In this document: positions 9,853 to 18,606 of the stretch, one piece after another
Layout of the letters: each line of letters starts with the position of its first letter
How positions within the stretch are numbered: position 1 is the stretch's first letter
Source of the DNA: Suillus spraguei
Taxonomy: Eukaryota; Basidiomycota; Agaricomycetes; Boletales; Suillaceae
Reading direction: 5' to 3'
DNA: 21,047 nucleotides
Assembly (NCBI GenBank): GCA_016800925.1
Contig: JABCPU010000931.1
Location: 1 to 21,047, forward strand
Notes under the pieces: model-generated
Told to the model about the DNA's origin: nothing
The model's input: the letters and a program-made list of their open reading frames with translations, nothing else
Database searches by the model: none
Program-made: the position numbers and the translations under genes

Positions 9853-11203
9853 ATGTCTTTCCCCACTGCCTACATCACCCCCGTCACCATTGCCAACAAT
9901 GACTCCGACTCTGAAAGCTGAAAAAAAAACATGAAACTCTCACCGCCAAATCGACAACACCTCCTACATTGAAGCCACTGCCAAAGACACAACAGAAATT
10001 ACACTCCGTCACCGTTTCCTTCATCTTCAAAAACACATTCATGCTTACGCTATGTTGTTGCTTCCCAATTCTTTTAAGAATGATGTTGAAGAAGCTATTC
10101 ACATCATTGCTGAACGTCGAGCAGGTGTTGCTCGACCTCCCTCTCCGCAGGAAGATACGCCACTTCCTATTCCAGCACCCACTTCTTCGCGCATGTATTC
10201 TAGTCTTGACGCCTTTGCTGGCTTATGAACTGCTGTGCAAGAGATCGGACAACTCACCAATATGGTTGTCGAAACCATCCAGCAATCAGTCGCTGAAATA
10301 GAGCGGCCAGAAATTTAGTCGAAGAAGCCATCACCGATCTACAGCAAACACAAGCCGACCTCGCTTCTCCACGAACCCCATCCCCTATTGAACAACCAGT
10401 TTCACCGCCCCCATCACAGTCTCCCATGACCATCCCACATGGCTGTATGAACCTTGCACACTAGAACAGTGTGAGGCCGCTAAATTACTAGGGATCCCTG
10501 CCATTGAATTGGTAACACTCGGCCCTCGACTTCGCAACCTTCATATACATCCCCCATGTCTATCCCATTGTCATTTGGTCCAATGGATCCTGTTTCGCCG
10601 GTCTTAGTGAAAGACTTCGGCATAACCTCCTCCTCTTCTTCTAATGAACTCCTTGCGGTTGCTGAACGGGGAACTACTCCTGACCTTCCTGTATCCGCAT
10701 ACACTCTTACTCCTGCCCAGCAGACGCAGCTTAGGCGTGAAAATACCCTTACCTTAAAACGCATGAGGAGGAATAAGGGGAAGAAACGCGCCAGATCTAC
10801 CAGTCCCACACCCATCATCTCCCCATCACCACTATGCAAAGTTCACTCCAATCCTGACGAGAATATGAAATGCCGCATCTGTGGACTGCTGGACATCGTC
10901 AGAAGAATTGTCGGAATATCAGTGCAAGGTTTGCAGATATTGGTCGCCTACTCACCTATCCATTTATTTCCCAACGAGTCGGACCTCCTCCCTTCGAGTT
11001 AACCTGGAAAGACGAGGGGTTCTATGACGCACTTCGCACTTGGGAGCAATGGCTTGACGATGAACATATTCAACAGAAAAGAGGAAGGATTCCAAACGGC
11101 GCGCCGGTCTTGAAGAAGCTGCGTATATGAGAAGCAAGTCCTTTGCTGACGAGACTATGAGTGGAGCGATGATCCTGTTTACTATGAGAACCAAGATGAC
11201 TAA
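9853..11203 (+). pseudogene. Additional chromovirus ORF downstream of integrase, with zinc knuckles
   Basis: A third coding region of about 450 codons lies between the chromodomain stop and the 3' LTR. ATG at 9853 reads MSFPTAYITPVTIANNDSDS. Coding-like pieces in shifting frames follow: a helical stretch (LRHRFLHLQKHIHAYAMLLL), a second helical one (QEIGQLTNMVVETIQQSVAE), a proline/serine-rich linker, a clear long frame 10556-10870 with basic KRMRRNKGKKRARS, then two zinc knuckles. The first, CX2CX4HX4C at 10871-10911 (CRIC...GHRQKNC), has one missing base; the second at 10923-10970 is CX2CX6HX4 with the final cysteine changed to Phe. The end reads ELTWKDEGFYDALRTWEQWL and DDPVYYENQDD, with TAA at 11201. 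Acidic C terminus and zinc knuckles suggest nucleic-acid binding; the role is unknown. Confidence 0.7.
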
Positions 11204-11222
11204 AGTCGGTGACTTTACGTGT

Positions 11223-11235
11223 AAAACGGGGGTAA
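11223..11235 (+). other. Polypurine tract before the 3' LTR
   Basis: AAAACGGGGGTAA abuts the 3' LTR start at 11236. It is purine-rich apart from one C and one T, in the position where plus-strand DNA synthesis is primed in LTR retrotransposons. Confidence 0.6.
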
Positions 11236-11691
11236 TGTTACAATTGTACGTGCCCCTATTCATTTTCTACTTCATTTACCTTGTACATTACGTAACATGA
11301 CTCTGACTCATATGCTCAATGCATTTGTACTATAGTTGCCTTCCTTCTTTGGATACGCACTTACATTCCCACGTCTCTTTTGGTCCATGCGCACATATTG
11401 GTCTATTTAAGCATGGTGTATTGTAGTAGATTCTTTACTTTAATCTTACTGGGTTTTACCTGGAATCTCCTTTGCTTAGGTCTCTAACCTAAGTCATCTT
11501 GAATCGTCTCTTAAGTCTAAGCACTCCTTAGCCTTAGTCTCTATTCTCGCGGATACCTCTTAGACTTGTCTTTGAGGCTGAACCCTTGATCGTACTTGGA
11601 ACACGTTCCTTGTACTTTCACCTTGTCCACTTCCCAGCAGACTGTCAGTGTCTTTTCACTGTCGCTGGTGACGCCACCCCAGTTCATAACA
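11236..11691 (+). repeat. Chromovirus 3' LTR
   Basis: Pairs with the 5' LTR, with the same ends TGTTACAATTG and ATAACA. It differs mainly by transitions at CpG positions and by a few one- to three-base indels. The predicted transcript-start sequence ACTTTAATCTT is at 11437-11447. It is followed by the duplication ctcac (11692-11696) and then by the right half of Y. Confidence 0.95.
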
Positions 11692-11864
11692 CTCACTAGT
11701 TAGCTCCTGGATACCTAGTTTTCTAAAGTGACACTACCACTGTCTTTGACTGTTTCCTCTCCCCTTCCCTTGAGTTTTGGCTAGTCAGAAGCCCTTTGGG
11801 CTGAACATACTGCTCCCTGCTTCTTATACCTGTCCCCCCAGGCAGCATTGTTTCTCTATAGCGC

Positions 11865-12071
11865 CCATCCCCACAACAACTCCACAACTCTGGCCCAGCT
11901 CAGCTCCACCAAGCACGACTAGACTTCTCGCATTGACCAACTTGCAGGTACACATCTCCTCAGTGCCCCCAAGACCCCAGCATCCATTCTTTCATCACAG
12001 GACCATCAACTCAAAATTGGGGTTCTGAACCATCTGACAGCAACTCACCTTCTCCTTCTAATTATGACTGA
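11865..12071 (+). pseudogene. LINE ORF1, C-terminal end
   Basis: Past the right gcgc duplication of Y the sequence resumes ORF1 as a proline/serine/threonine-rich tail. The clearest part is the frame reading STQNWGSEPSDSNSPSPSNY near 12005-12065, followed by Asp and TGA at 12069-12071. Low-complexity tails of this kind are usual at the end of ORF1 in these LINEs. The stop overlaps the proposed ORF2 start at 12064. Confidence 0.65.
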
Positions 12072-12427
12072 ACAAACTAACAAATCTAATGTCAGACTCC
12101 ATATATGGCAACAGAATTCAATACATCAATGGTAGCTCAAGCCTCTCTTCTTAATAATTGCCACACCATAGACTGGGATATCATGGTCATACAAGAACTC
12201 ATATTAACTTTCTGCATAATATGTGCACCAACCACCATTGGCATGTTTGATACCTATCTCAGCATTACTCCCACCCCAAAATACGCTCACAGGCCATCAC
12301 CTAATCAACACCTCAGTAAATACTAACTCCTGGAAACAGATCTCATTCCCCTCCTCAGACATTGTATAACTCAAATCTCTGGGCCATTTGGTTGATTGTA
12401 CCATATTTAACATATACAATGACTGTA
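12064..12427 (+). pseudogene. LINE ORF2, endonuclease domain, first part
   Basis: The AP-type endonuclease nicks target DNA to prime reverse transcription. ATG at 12064 starts MTEQTNKSNVRLHIWQQNS; the RIWQQN motif is the usual opening of fungal LINE endonucleases. Weak traces follow, including IISWSYKNS-like remnants and, near the end, LINTSVNTNSWKQISFPSSD and a TIFNIYNDC motif. Stops and frame changes are frequent (TAG at about 12132). The domain is interrupted after YNDC by the Tc1 element and continues at 14043 in the same frame once the transposon and one TA are removed. Confidence 0.8.
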
Positions 12428-12636
12428 CAGTGGCTCAAAAAACTGTCCGCATGTTTTGACATTTTTCACTATCTATGATATTGTGTGAGAATGAACAAAT
12501 TCCTCAAGGACATACTTATACACATTGTAGTATGGCTTCAGGGCTTTTATTTGAGCCCTACACTGTGGGAATCGGCGGAGATATGGTGGAGATATAAGGC
12601 TTATAAAATGATGACTCATGTGGACAGTTTTTTGAG
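12428..12636 (+). repeat. Tc1 left terminal inverted repeat
   Basis: About 209 bp. The 20-mer CTCAAAAAACTGTCCGCATG at 12434-12453 recurs inverted, with one mismatch, at 12617-12636, so the repeat is itself bounded by inverted motifs. The inner end keeps a TGTATA like that flanking the outer end. Confidence 0.85.
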
Positions 12637-12666
12637 TGTATATTAAAACTATATAAATCATTATTT

Positions 12667-12716
12667 ATGACACCATAAAAAATGCCACTATTATATAAAT
12701 TATAAAATGGTGTCAT
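12667..12716. promoter_or_regulatory. Inverted repeat in the transposase upstream region
   Basis: ATGACACCAT (12667-12676) and ATGGTGTCAT (12707-12716) are perfect inverted copies separated by 30 AT-rich bases, about 70 bp upstream of the transposase ATG. The region 12637-12784 is AT-rich, with TATATAA-like words, and probably held the promoter. A regulatory role is inferred only from position. Confidence 0.45.
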
Positions 12717-12784
12717 TATGTTATTTTATGACTATATCTAACTATATAAACCAGAATATCTCATGTATCATAGTCATAATCACC

Positions 12785-13799
12785 ATGAAAGCCATCTCCT
12801 CTGCTCAAAGAGATAATATCCTCTCTCTGTCTTATGCTGGCCTCTCTGCTAGCCAAATTTCCTCTAGAACTGGAGTATGCAAGTCCACTGTGGCCAAGTT
12901 CATCAAAGAAAGCCACCCAGACAAGGAAAACTCTTGTGGAGGACGTCCATCCAAGCTTACCTCTACTGACAAAAGGGCTATTATCCAACATATCACTACA
13001 GGAAAGGCTGATAATGCTGTCCAAGCCACCCATTATATCAATTCCACCATCACTACCCCGTCTCTTCACAAACTGTGAGGAATGTTCTCAAGGCAGCTCA
13101 TCTCAAGGCAGTAACAAAGAAGAAAAAACCTCTTCTCTCCATCAAACATAGGCAGAGAAGACTAGCCTTTGCCTTAGCTCATCAACACTGGACTGTAGAG
13201 AACTGGAAGCATGTTATATGGTCAGATGAGACCAAAATCAATAGGATTGGGTCAGATGGGAAGGTGTATGTATGGAAAAAGAAGGGAGATGGCCTAACAG
13301 ACAGAGAGGTTAATGGGACTGTCAAGTTTGGAGGAGGTTCTTTAATGGTATGGGGCTGTATGGGATGGAATGGTGTGGGAATGCTTGCTGAGGTTGAGGG
13401 GAAGATGAATGCTGAGCAGTATGTGGACATTTTAAATGACCACTTGCTGCCTAGCTTGGCAGAATCAGGAATTGATGAAGAAGATATCATTTTCTAACAG
13501 GATAATGATCCCAAGCACACATCCAGAAGAGCTAGGGAATGGTTTGAAGAACATAACATCAATGTTCTTGACTGGCCAGCACAGTCTCCTGATGTCAATG
13601 TCATTGAACATCTCTGGGGAACACTCAAGAAAAAGCTTCAAGCCTATGAAAACCCCCTAAAGGAGTATGGGAGCTTTGGGAGAGAGTAGCAGTGGAATGG
13701 GGGAAGATCACAGCTGAGGATTGCCAGAAATTAATTGAGAGTATGCCTAGAAGGATAGAGGCAGTAATTAAAGCCAAGGGAGGTCATACAAAATACTAG
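12785..13799 (+). pseudogene. Tc1-like transposase (DD34E)
   Basis: The transposase cuts and pastes the element at TA sites. ATG at 12785 opens an N-terminal paired-like helix-turn-helix domain (MKAISSAQRDNILSLSYAGL, then SASQISSRTGVCKSTVAKFI) and a GGRPSKLT linker motif. The catalytic domain shows D in VIWSDETK (about 13230), D in QDNDPKHTS (13501), and E in SPDVNVIEHLW, with 34 residues between the last two. GSLMVWGCM is also conserved. It ends MPRRIEAVIKAKGGHTKY with TAG at 13797. Damage: a frame change near 13070 between the DNA-binding and catalytic parts, a TAA at 13495 where CAA is expected (C-to-T), and a one-base loss near 13656. About 338 codons, the normal family length. Not functional. 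Confidence 0.95.
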
Positions 13800-13829
13800 A
13801 ATACCTGGTTATTACTGTAAAATACTTGA

Positions 13830-14040
13830 GTCAAAAAACTGTCCGCATGAGTCACCATTTTGTGAGCCTTGTATCTCCACCATATCTCCACCGATTCCCA
13901 CGGTGTAGGGCTCAAATGAAAGCCCTGAAGCCATACTACAATGTGGTATAAGCATGTTTTTGAGGCATTTGTTTGTTCTCACACCAATATTATAGATAGT
14001 GAAAAATGCCAAAACATGCGGACAGTTTTTTGAGCCACTG
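13830..14040 (-). repeat. Tc1 right terminal inverted repeat
   Basis: Reverse complement of the left repeat with scattered differences. The terminal motif is at 14015-14034, and its inverted partner TCAAAAAACTGTCCGCATG is at 13831-13849. Confidence 0.85.
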
Positions 14041-14042
14041 TA

Positions 14043-15532
14043 TATCACAAGACACACTAACCACTCTTGATTCCTTTCTAGAATGTAACCTCGGAGACAT
14101 TATCTCATCTGAGAATGACCATATGATCTGGATGGGCAATTTGAATTGTCACCACCTGCTATGGGAAGCGACCACAACCACCACCCCTTCAACTACACAG
14201 CAGCAAACCTGCTCATCAACCTGATAGCCAACTATGACCTGATCCAGCTGCTCCCATGCAGAATACCTACCCTTCAATCCATGGTCTCTGATAACTGGAT
14301 GCAGCCCGACAACATTCTGGGAACTGAACATCTCCTCAACACAGTCATCTCTTGCAACACAAATCCTAGTCAATGAGGCCCAAAAAACTGATCACGTCCC
14401 TATTCAGCTGATACTTGACCTCAAAATGCCAAAGCTGAATGAAGAACCCCACAAGAACTGGCACAATGTTGATTGGGACGACTTTAAGGAACACCTTGGC
14501 CAAATCCTAGCACCTCACCCCCCAGTGCCATTGGCATCAGATAACAAATTCCAGCAAGTTGCCACATATCTTACCCAAGCCATCAGCAACACCATCAATG
14601 CCAAAATCCCTCTCTCCAAGCCATGCCCCCACTCCAAGCAATGGTAGACTTGGGAACTGACCAAGCTCCATAGACAGGTTAATGAACTCAGCAAGTTATC
14701 ATACCAAATGAGAGGAATCCCGACCTACACTTGCCATGAAGAACTCAAGATCATCAAGAACAGGTATGGCAAGGAGATTGAGGAGATGAAAAAGCAGCAC
14801 TAGATCAAATGGCTGGAAGACATCAAAGGTAATGATGTATGGACTGCTAACAAATATATTTTGTCAGAACCAAAGGATGGAGGAAAGACAATAATCCTGA
14901 CCCTTAAAGTCAAGTGTCCTGACTGTTTATTCCTAGAGGCCAATACCAACCAAGAAAAAGCATAATTGTCACTGACTCCTTCTTTCCTCTGCCTCCTGCT
15001 ACTAACTCCATCCCACCTGATGTAATATACCCCAATCCAGTGGAATGTCACATCCCTTTCAGCCAATCTGAGATCAAAGATGCCATCCTCAAGCTCAGCA
15101 GATTAAAGGCACCAGGCCCAGATGGCATATGTAACATAGTCTACAAACAATGCACAGACCTCCTCATCCCTTACTTTAAGCACCTCTTCAATGCCATCTT
15201 CTCTCATCGAACATACTTTGCACCATGGAATAGCTTCACAATGGTAGTCCTACGTAAGCCAGGGAAACCAGACTACTTGATACCCAAAGCCTACCATCCA
15301 ATAGCCCTGATCAATACCATGGGGAAATTACTAACTGCAGTTGTAGCAGACCACCTCACCTACATGCTAGAACAGTACCAACTACCCCACAACACCCATT
15401 TTGGTGGTCATCCCAGACGTTCAACAACAGACTCTCTACACCTTCTAGAAGAAACAGTCAAGAATGCCTGGAGAACAGGCAAGGTCGCATCAGCATTGTT
15501 TTTGGACATAGAAGGAGCCTTCCCTAACACAG
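14043..15532 (+). pseudogene. LINE ORF2, endonuclease end and reverse transcriptase first part
   Basis: The endonuclease resumes in frame with ISQDTLTTLDSFLECN and reaches the conserved MIWMGNLNCHHLLWE motif near 14130 (the GDFN-H-WD motif, here with Asp changed to Asn). PTLQSMVSDNWMQPDNI and TDHVPIQL follow, the latter being the endonuclease C-terminal DH motif. A linker in the frame from 14426 has TGG-to-TAG stops at 14647 and about 14802. The RT starts in the open frame 15040-15532: SEIKDAILKLSRLKAPGPDG, AYHPIALINTMGKLLTAVVA, HFGGHPRRSTTDSLHLLEET, and the palm motif ALFLDIEGAFPN with the first catalytic aspartate. X is inserted directly after PNT. The two insertions between here and 17137 separate the first catalytic aspartate from the DD pair. 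Confidence 0.92.
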
Positions 15533-16482
15533 TGTAAAGATACAACCTAACCTGGGCTGTAGATAAACTACCTCCTAAGTTAGTATGTGAGTCTTGCGCT
15601 CCATCTAGTCTGCTTCACTTGTGAAAACAAGAGGGTTCGACCCTAAAGGGGGATGCCTATCAGTATGGTCAAGTTCAAGTCAAACTTATGTGCGAATGAA
15701 GCATCGTAGTCAACGGTAAGTTGCCACGGTCAGCGATGATGCTGCCGGAACTAGCGTCGTATGTAGCGGAGCTACCTTGGTTGAGATAATACTTGTAACA
15801 GTAGCGTTGAGCGAGCGGTGATGAGCGGTAGTGGTAAGGTTGCGAGCGGTGCAAAGAAACAGTAATGAAGGCTGCATTACTTTCAGCGGTAAAGCAGTGG
15901 TGCGTGAGAAGTTCAGTCAAAATAACAATCAAAAGTCCAGTGGTATGCCAGCGGTAACAGTGAAAGAGCATGATTGGTTAACGAGTGGTAAAGAACTTTA
16001 AAGACTAAGTCTACTACTGGGTAGATCCAGAGCTAGACAATAATCCTGACCTATAGTACATGCAATGGGGTAAAATCAGGTACTGTATTGTGCGGGGTAC
16101 GCAGTGCTTATATCCTAAATCGTATGTACTCAGAATACTCTAGGCGAGATCAGTAGTGCTCGAGTGTAGTAACTGCCATATGTAAACATAGCGCAAGGCG
16201 CTGCGGCACAAGGCAACATGTAATAAGACTTGCCGTGGAATCAGTGATAACGAACATAAAACAAATGATGCACCAAATGGAGCTATGCAGATGCGGCAAG
16301 GACATGGGAGGACATTGGTACGTGGAACATGGTGCAGCAGTCGGTACAGTGTACGGTAAGTGTGGGATGCCACCAATACTGCTAAAGGGGTAAGACGGCC
16401 ATGGACAAGTGGTAACTCCTATAGACGTGAGATGAGTGTCAAAAGATAGGCTTTTAAGCCCAGCGCCAATATGTTCATTACA
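15533..16482 (+). mobile_element. LTR-like element X, complete 950-bp copy (in LINE RT)
   Basis: From TGTAAAGATA to CATTACA, flanked by exact 4-bp duplications acag (15529-15532 and 16483-16486). Removing it and one acag rejoins the RT frame PNTVTKHLIHN across the next insertion, which fixes the borders and shows a 4-bp rather than 5-bp duplication. Same orientation and length as the copy at 2816-3765. No credible coding content. Confidence 0.85.
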
Positions 16483-16486
16483 ACAG

Positions 16487-16498
16487 TTACCAAACACC
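16487..16498 (+). pseudogene. LINE ORF2 remnant between two insertions
   Basis: The twelve bases ttaccaaacacc are all that separates X and its duplication from the solo LTR. They encode the TKH part of the reverse transcriptase after PNTV and match the frame on both sides. The last five bases are the left acacc duplication. Confidence 0.8.
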
Positions 16499-17131
16499 TG
16501 TTACAGTCGTACGTGCCCCTATTCATTTTCCTTTCTATTCTTGTATATCACGTGATATGGAGCTTATTGCTTGGACACTTCCACTTCCATCAGACATCAC
16601 ATGACTATATGATTCAACTATACGTCATCAATATGTCATATCATGTGATGTCCTGAATTCCCATGACTCTATTCTCGGACTCAGCCGGTTTAGCATACGC
16701 ATACGCTAAACACGTGCTTTCATCCCTTACTCATGCGTTTCAACACGCTTGTACAATATATGCCTTCCTCATTAGGATACGCACTTATATTCCCACGGTT
16801 ACCTGGTCTGTGTGCACATATGTACCTATATAAGCACAGTGTACTTGTAGTAGATTCTTTACTTTAATCTTACTGGGTTTTACCTGGAACATCCTTCACT
16901 TAGGTCTCCAACCTAAGTCGTCTTGAATCGTCTCTAAGTCTAAGCACTCCTTAGCCTTAGTCTCTATTCTCATAGAACCTCTTAGATCTATCTTTGAGGC
17001 TGAACCCTTGATTGTACTCGGAACACGTTCCTTGTACTTTCACCTTGTCCTCTTTTGGACATTGTAGAACTTCCCAGCAGACCGTCTGTGTCTTTTCACT
17101 GTCGCTGGTGATGCCACCCCAGTTCGTAACA
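16499..17131 (+). mobile_element. Solo LTR of the chromovirus family (long-U3 variant)
   Basis: Begins TGTTACAGTCGTACG and ends CAGTTCGTAACA, flanked by acacc duplications (16494-16498 and 17132-17136). It is 633 bp against 451-456 bp for the LTRs at 4321 and 11236. The extra sequence lies mostly in the upstream U3 part (about 16530-16740) plus a short insertion near 17050. The transcribed part is close to the others: TATATAAG at 16827, ACTTTAATCTT at 16861-16871, both stem-loops. It arose by recombination between the LTRs of a full element that has gone. Confidence 0.93.
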
Positions 17132-17136
17132 ACACC

Positions 17137-18204
17137 TCATTCACAATATATGAAGTCATTGCATCCCAGGTGAACTAGTTGATTTTACAGAATGGGTGCT
17201 AACAAACAGACAGACTCAACTGAGGTTCAACAGTTTCCCCTCTGAATGGATTTAGATCAACAACAGAATTGGCCAAGGTGATCCGCCTTCAATGATACTA
17301 TACATAATCTATAGTTCAGACTTAGTAGAAGTTGCCAAACAACGTAGAGGTAATGAAGCACTCAAGGAACTGATACTGGCTTTTGTAGATGACACAGCAT
17401 TTATTGCAATCGGCAAAGACTTTGAAACAACACATGCAATCTTGGCAGATATGTTGGAACATCGAGAAGGAGGATACAAGTGGTCTAGAAATTATAATTC
17501 TAAGTTTGAAACTAACAAATTTGTCTTAATAAATTTCTCAATGAATCATCAGAAGAACTGTTCTAATATGCACATTCAGGGTGCTATCATTCAACCCACA
17601 CCTACACATCAATTTCTGGGAGTTATAGTTGATCAAGAGTTATGCTGGAATGCACAAGTGGACAATGCCATAGCCAAAGGAATGGTATATGTATACCAGC
17701 TACATTGTCTCTCCTCATCTGCCAAAGGAATACCACTACACCTAATGCGCCAACTTTATCAGGCAGTAGCAGTACCAAAGATGCTATATGTGGCTGATCT
17801 CTGGTTCACCCCTAATTCCATGTAGCCAAATGCCTTACTTCTGTCCAATGAATAGCAGCTCTTTCAATAACTGGAGCAATGAGAACCATGGCCACAGACC
17901 TGCTAGAAGTACATGCCAACCTCCTACCCATCCCTCTCCTTCTCCAAAACATCTGTCACTGAGCCATTGTCCATGTAGCTGCCTACCCAAACATGCACCC
18001 ACTCTTCAACCCTGTAAGATGTGCAGCCAGGCAATTTTTCAACACTCATCACACATTCCTCCATTGCCTTACCTGCCAATTCAAAATAGATCCCCATGAG
18101 ATCAAGACTCTTCTCCCAGCCTGCAGATCACCTACCAGTCACAACCCTTTCAAGACCCACATCAAACCATCCAAACAAGCCACCATCAAAAAGCATGCCC
18201 AGAT
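17137..18204 (+). pseudogene. LINE ORF2, reverse transcriptase second part and connection
   Basis: RT resumes with HLIHNI and, after a stop, LTNRQTQLRFN and INNRIGQGDPPSMILYIIYS, the conserved GxxQGxPLSP-type motif. The open frame 17292-17825 carries the catalytic pair in LAFVDDTAFIA (about 17380), then SKFETNKFVLINFS, HQFLGVIVDQELCWNAQVDN, and LMRQLYQAVAVPKMLYVADL (thumb). After 17825 the coding sequence passes through several frames with weaker conservation. A frame near 18050 (HCLTCQFKIDPHEIKTL) leads into the RNase H. The short spliced-out region upstream of 17292 shows stops that look like G-to-A changes. Confidence 0.92.
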
Positions 18205-18606
18205 AACAAACAATATTCAGGTCTACAGCGACAGGTCAGGACATCAAGGATGGATAGGAGCAGCAGTGATTCTCTTCCACACAGGGAAATGCCCACATAC
18301 CCTGCATTTCCACTAGTAAATGAGGAAGAGCACACAGTCTATGAAGCAGAGGTAGTCAGACTGACATTAGCAGCAGAGCTCATAGCAATGGAGGAAGACC
18401 TTACATTCCCAATATCAATCTGTGTCGACAACCAGGCAACCATCCAATCTGGTGAGGGCTTCCAATCAAATCCAGGCATGTACTTAATAGATCACTTTCA
18501 TAGTAAGATAAAAGAAATCACCAAAGACCACAACAACTTCAAAGTAACTGTCCACTGGGTACCAGGACATGTTGACATTCATGGTAATGAAGAAGCTGAC
18601 AAGTAG
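18205..18606 (+). pseudogene. LINE ORF2, RNase H domain
   Basis: RNase H would digest the RNA template during LINE replication. All four acidic positions are recognisable: D in VYSDRSGHQG (about 18225, where YSDGSG is usual), E in VYEAEVVRL (about 18345), D in CVDNQATIQ (about 18428), and D in HGNEEADK (18596-18600). WVPGHVDIHGNEEAD is the characteristic C-terminal motif. A stop at 18314 splits the domain between two frames, and TAG follows the motif at 18604. RT followed by RNase H in ORF2 supports the Tad1-like or I-like assignment. Confidence 0.92.

Larger units (their letters stand above)
4321..11691 (+). mobile_element. Full-length Ty3/gypsy chromovirus retrotransposon
   Basis: A 7.4-kb element with two LTRs (4321-4771 and 11236-11691), perfect 5-bp duplications ctcac (4316-4320 and 11692-11696), a leader, gag, protease, reverse transcriptase, RNase H, integrase with C-terminal chromodomain, an additional ORF, and a purine-rich tract before the 3' LTR. 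Domain order PR-RT-RH-INT is that of Ty3/gypsy, and the chromodomain makes it a chromovirus. The reading frame changes many times through indels, so it cannot make its own proteins. The LTRs differ by roughly 15-20 substitutions and about six short indels by eye, so the insertion is not recent. Confidence 0.95.
4050..11860 (+). mobile_element. LTR of family Y, interrupted by the chromovirus
   Basis: The two halves, 4050-4320 and 11697-11860, make an LTR-like unit of about 435 bp once the chromovirus and one ctcac are removed. It starts TGTGACAGACAAACTCAGG and ends TTGTTTCTCTATA. The inverse copy at 20406-20709 has the same start and a related end (TTTCCCACA), which independently supports both boundaries; the terminal CACA has probably mutated to TATA here. 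Flanks are gcgc on both sides (4046-4049, 11861-11864), a 4-bp duplication. A TACATAAGC at about 4143 could be the TATA-like element. No coding capacity. Confidence 0.65.
12428..14040 (+). mobile_element. Tc1-like DNA transposon
   Basis: A 1613-bp element with long terminal inverted repeats (left 12428-12636, right 13830-14040, clearly matching but diverged) and TA duplications at 12426-12427 and 14041-14042. The outer ends read CAGTGGCTCAAAAAACTGTC. It encodes a DD34E transposase on the + strand. Excision in silico restores the LINE endonuclease frame (YNDC then ISQDTLTTLDSFLECN). The transposase is broken, so the element is non-autonomous now. Confidence 0.95.
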
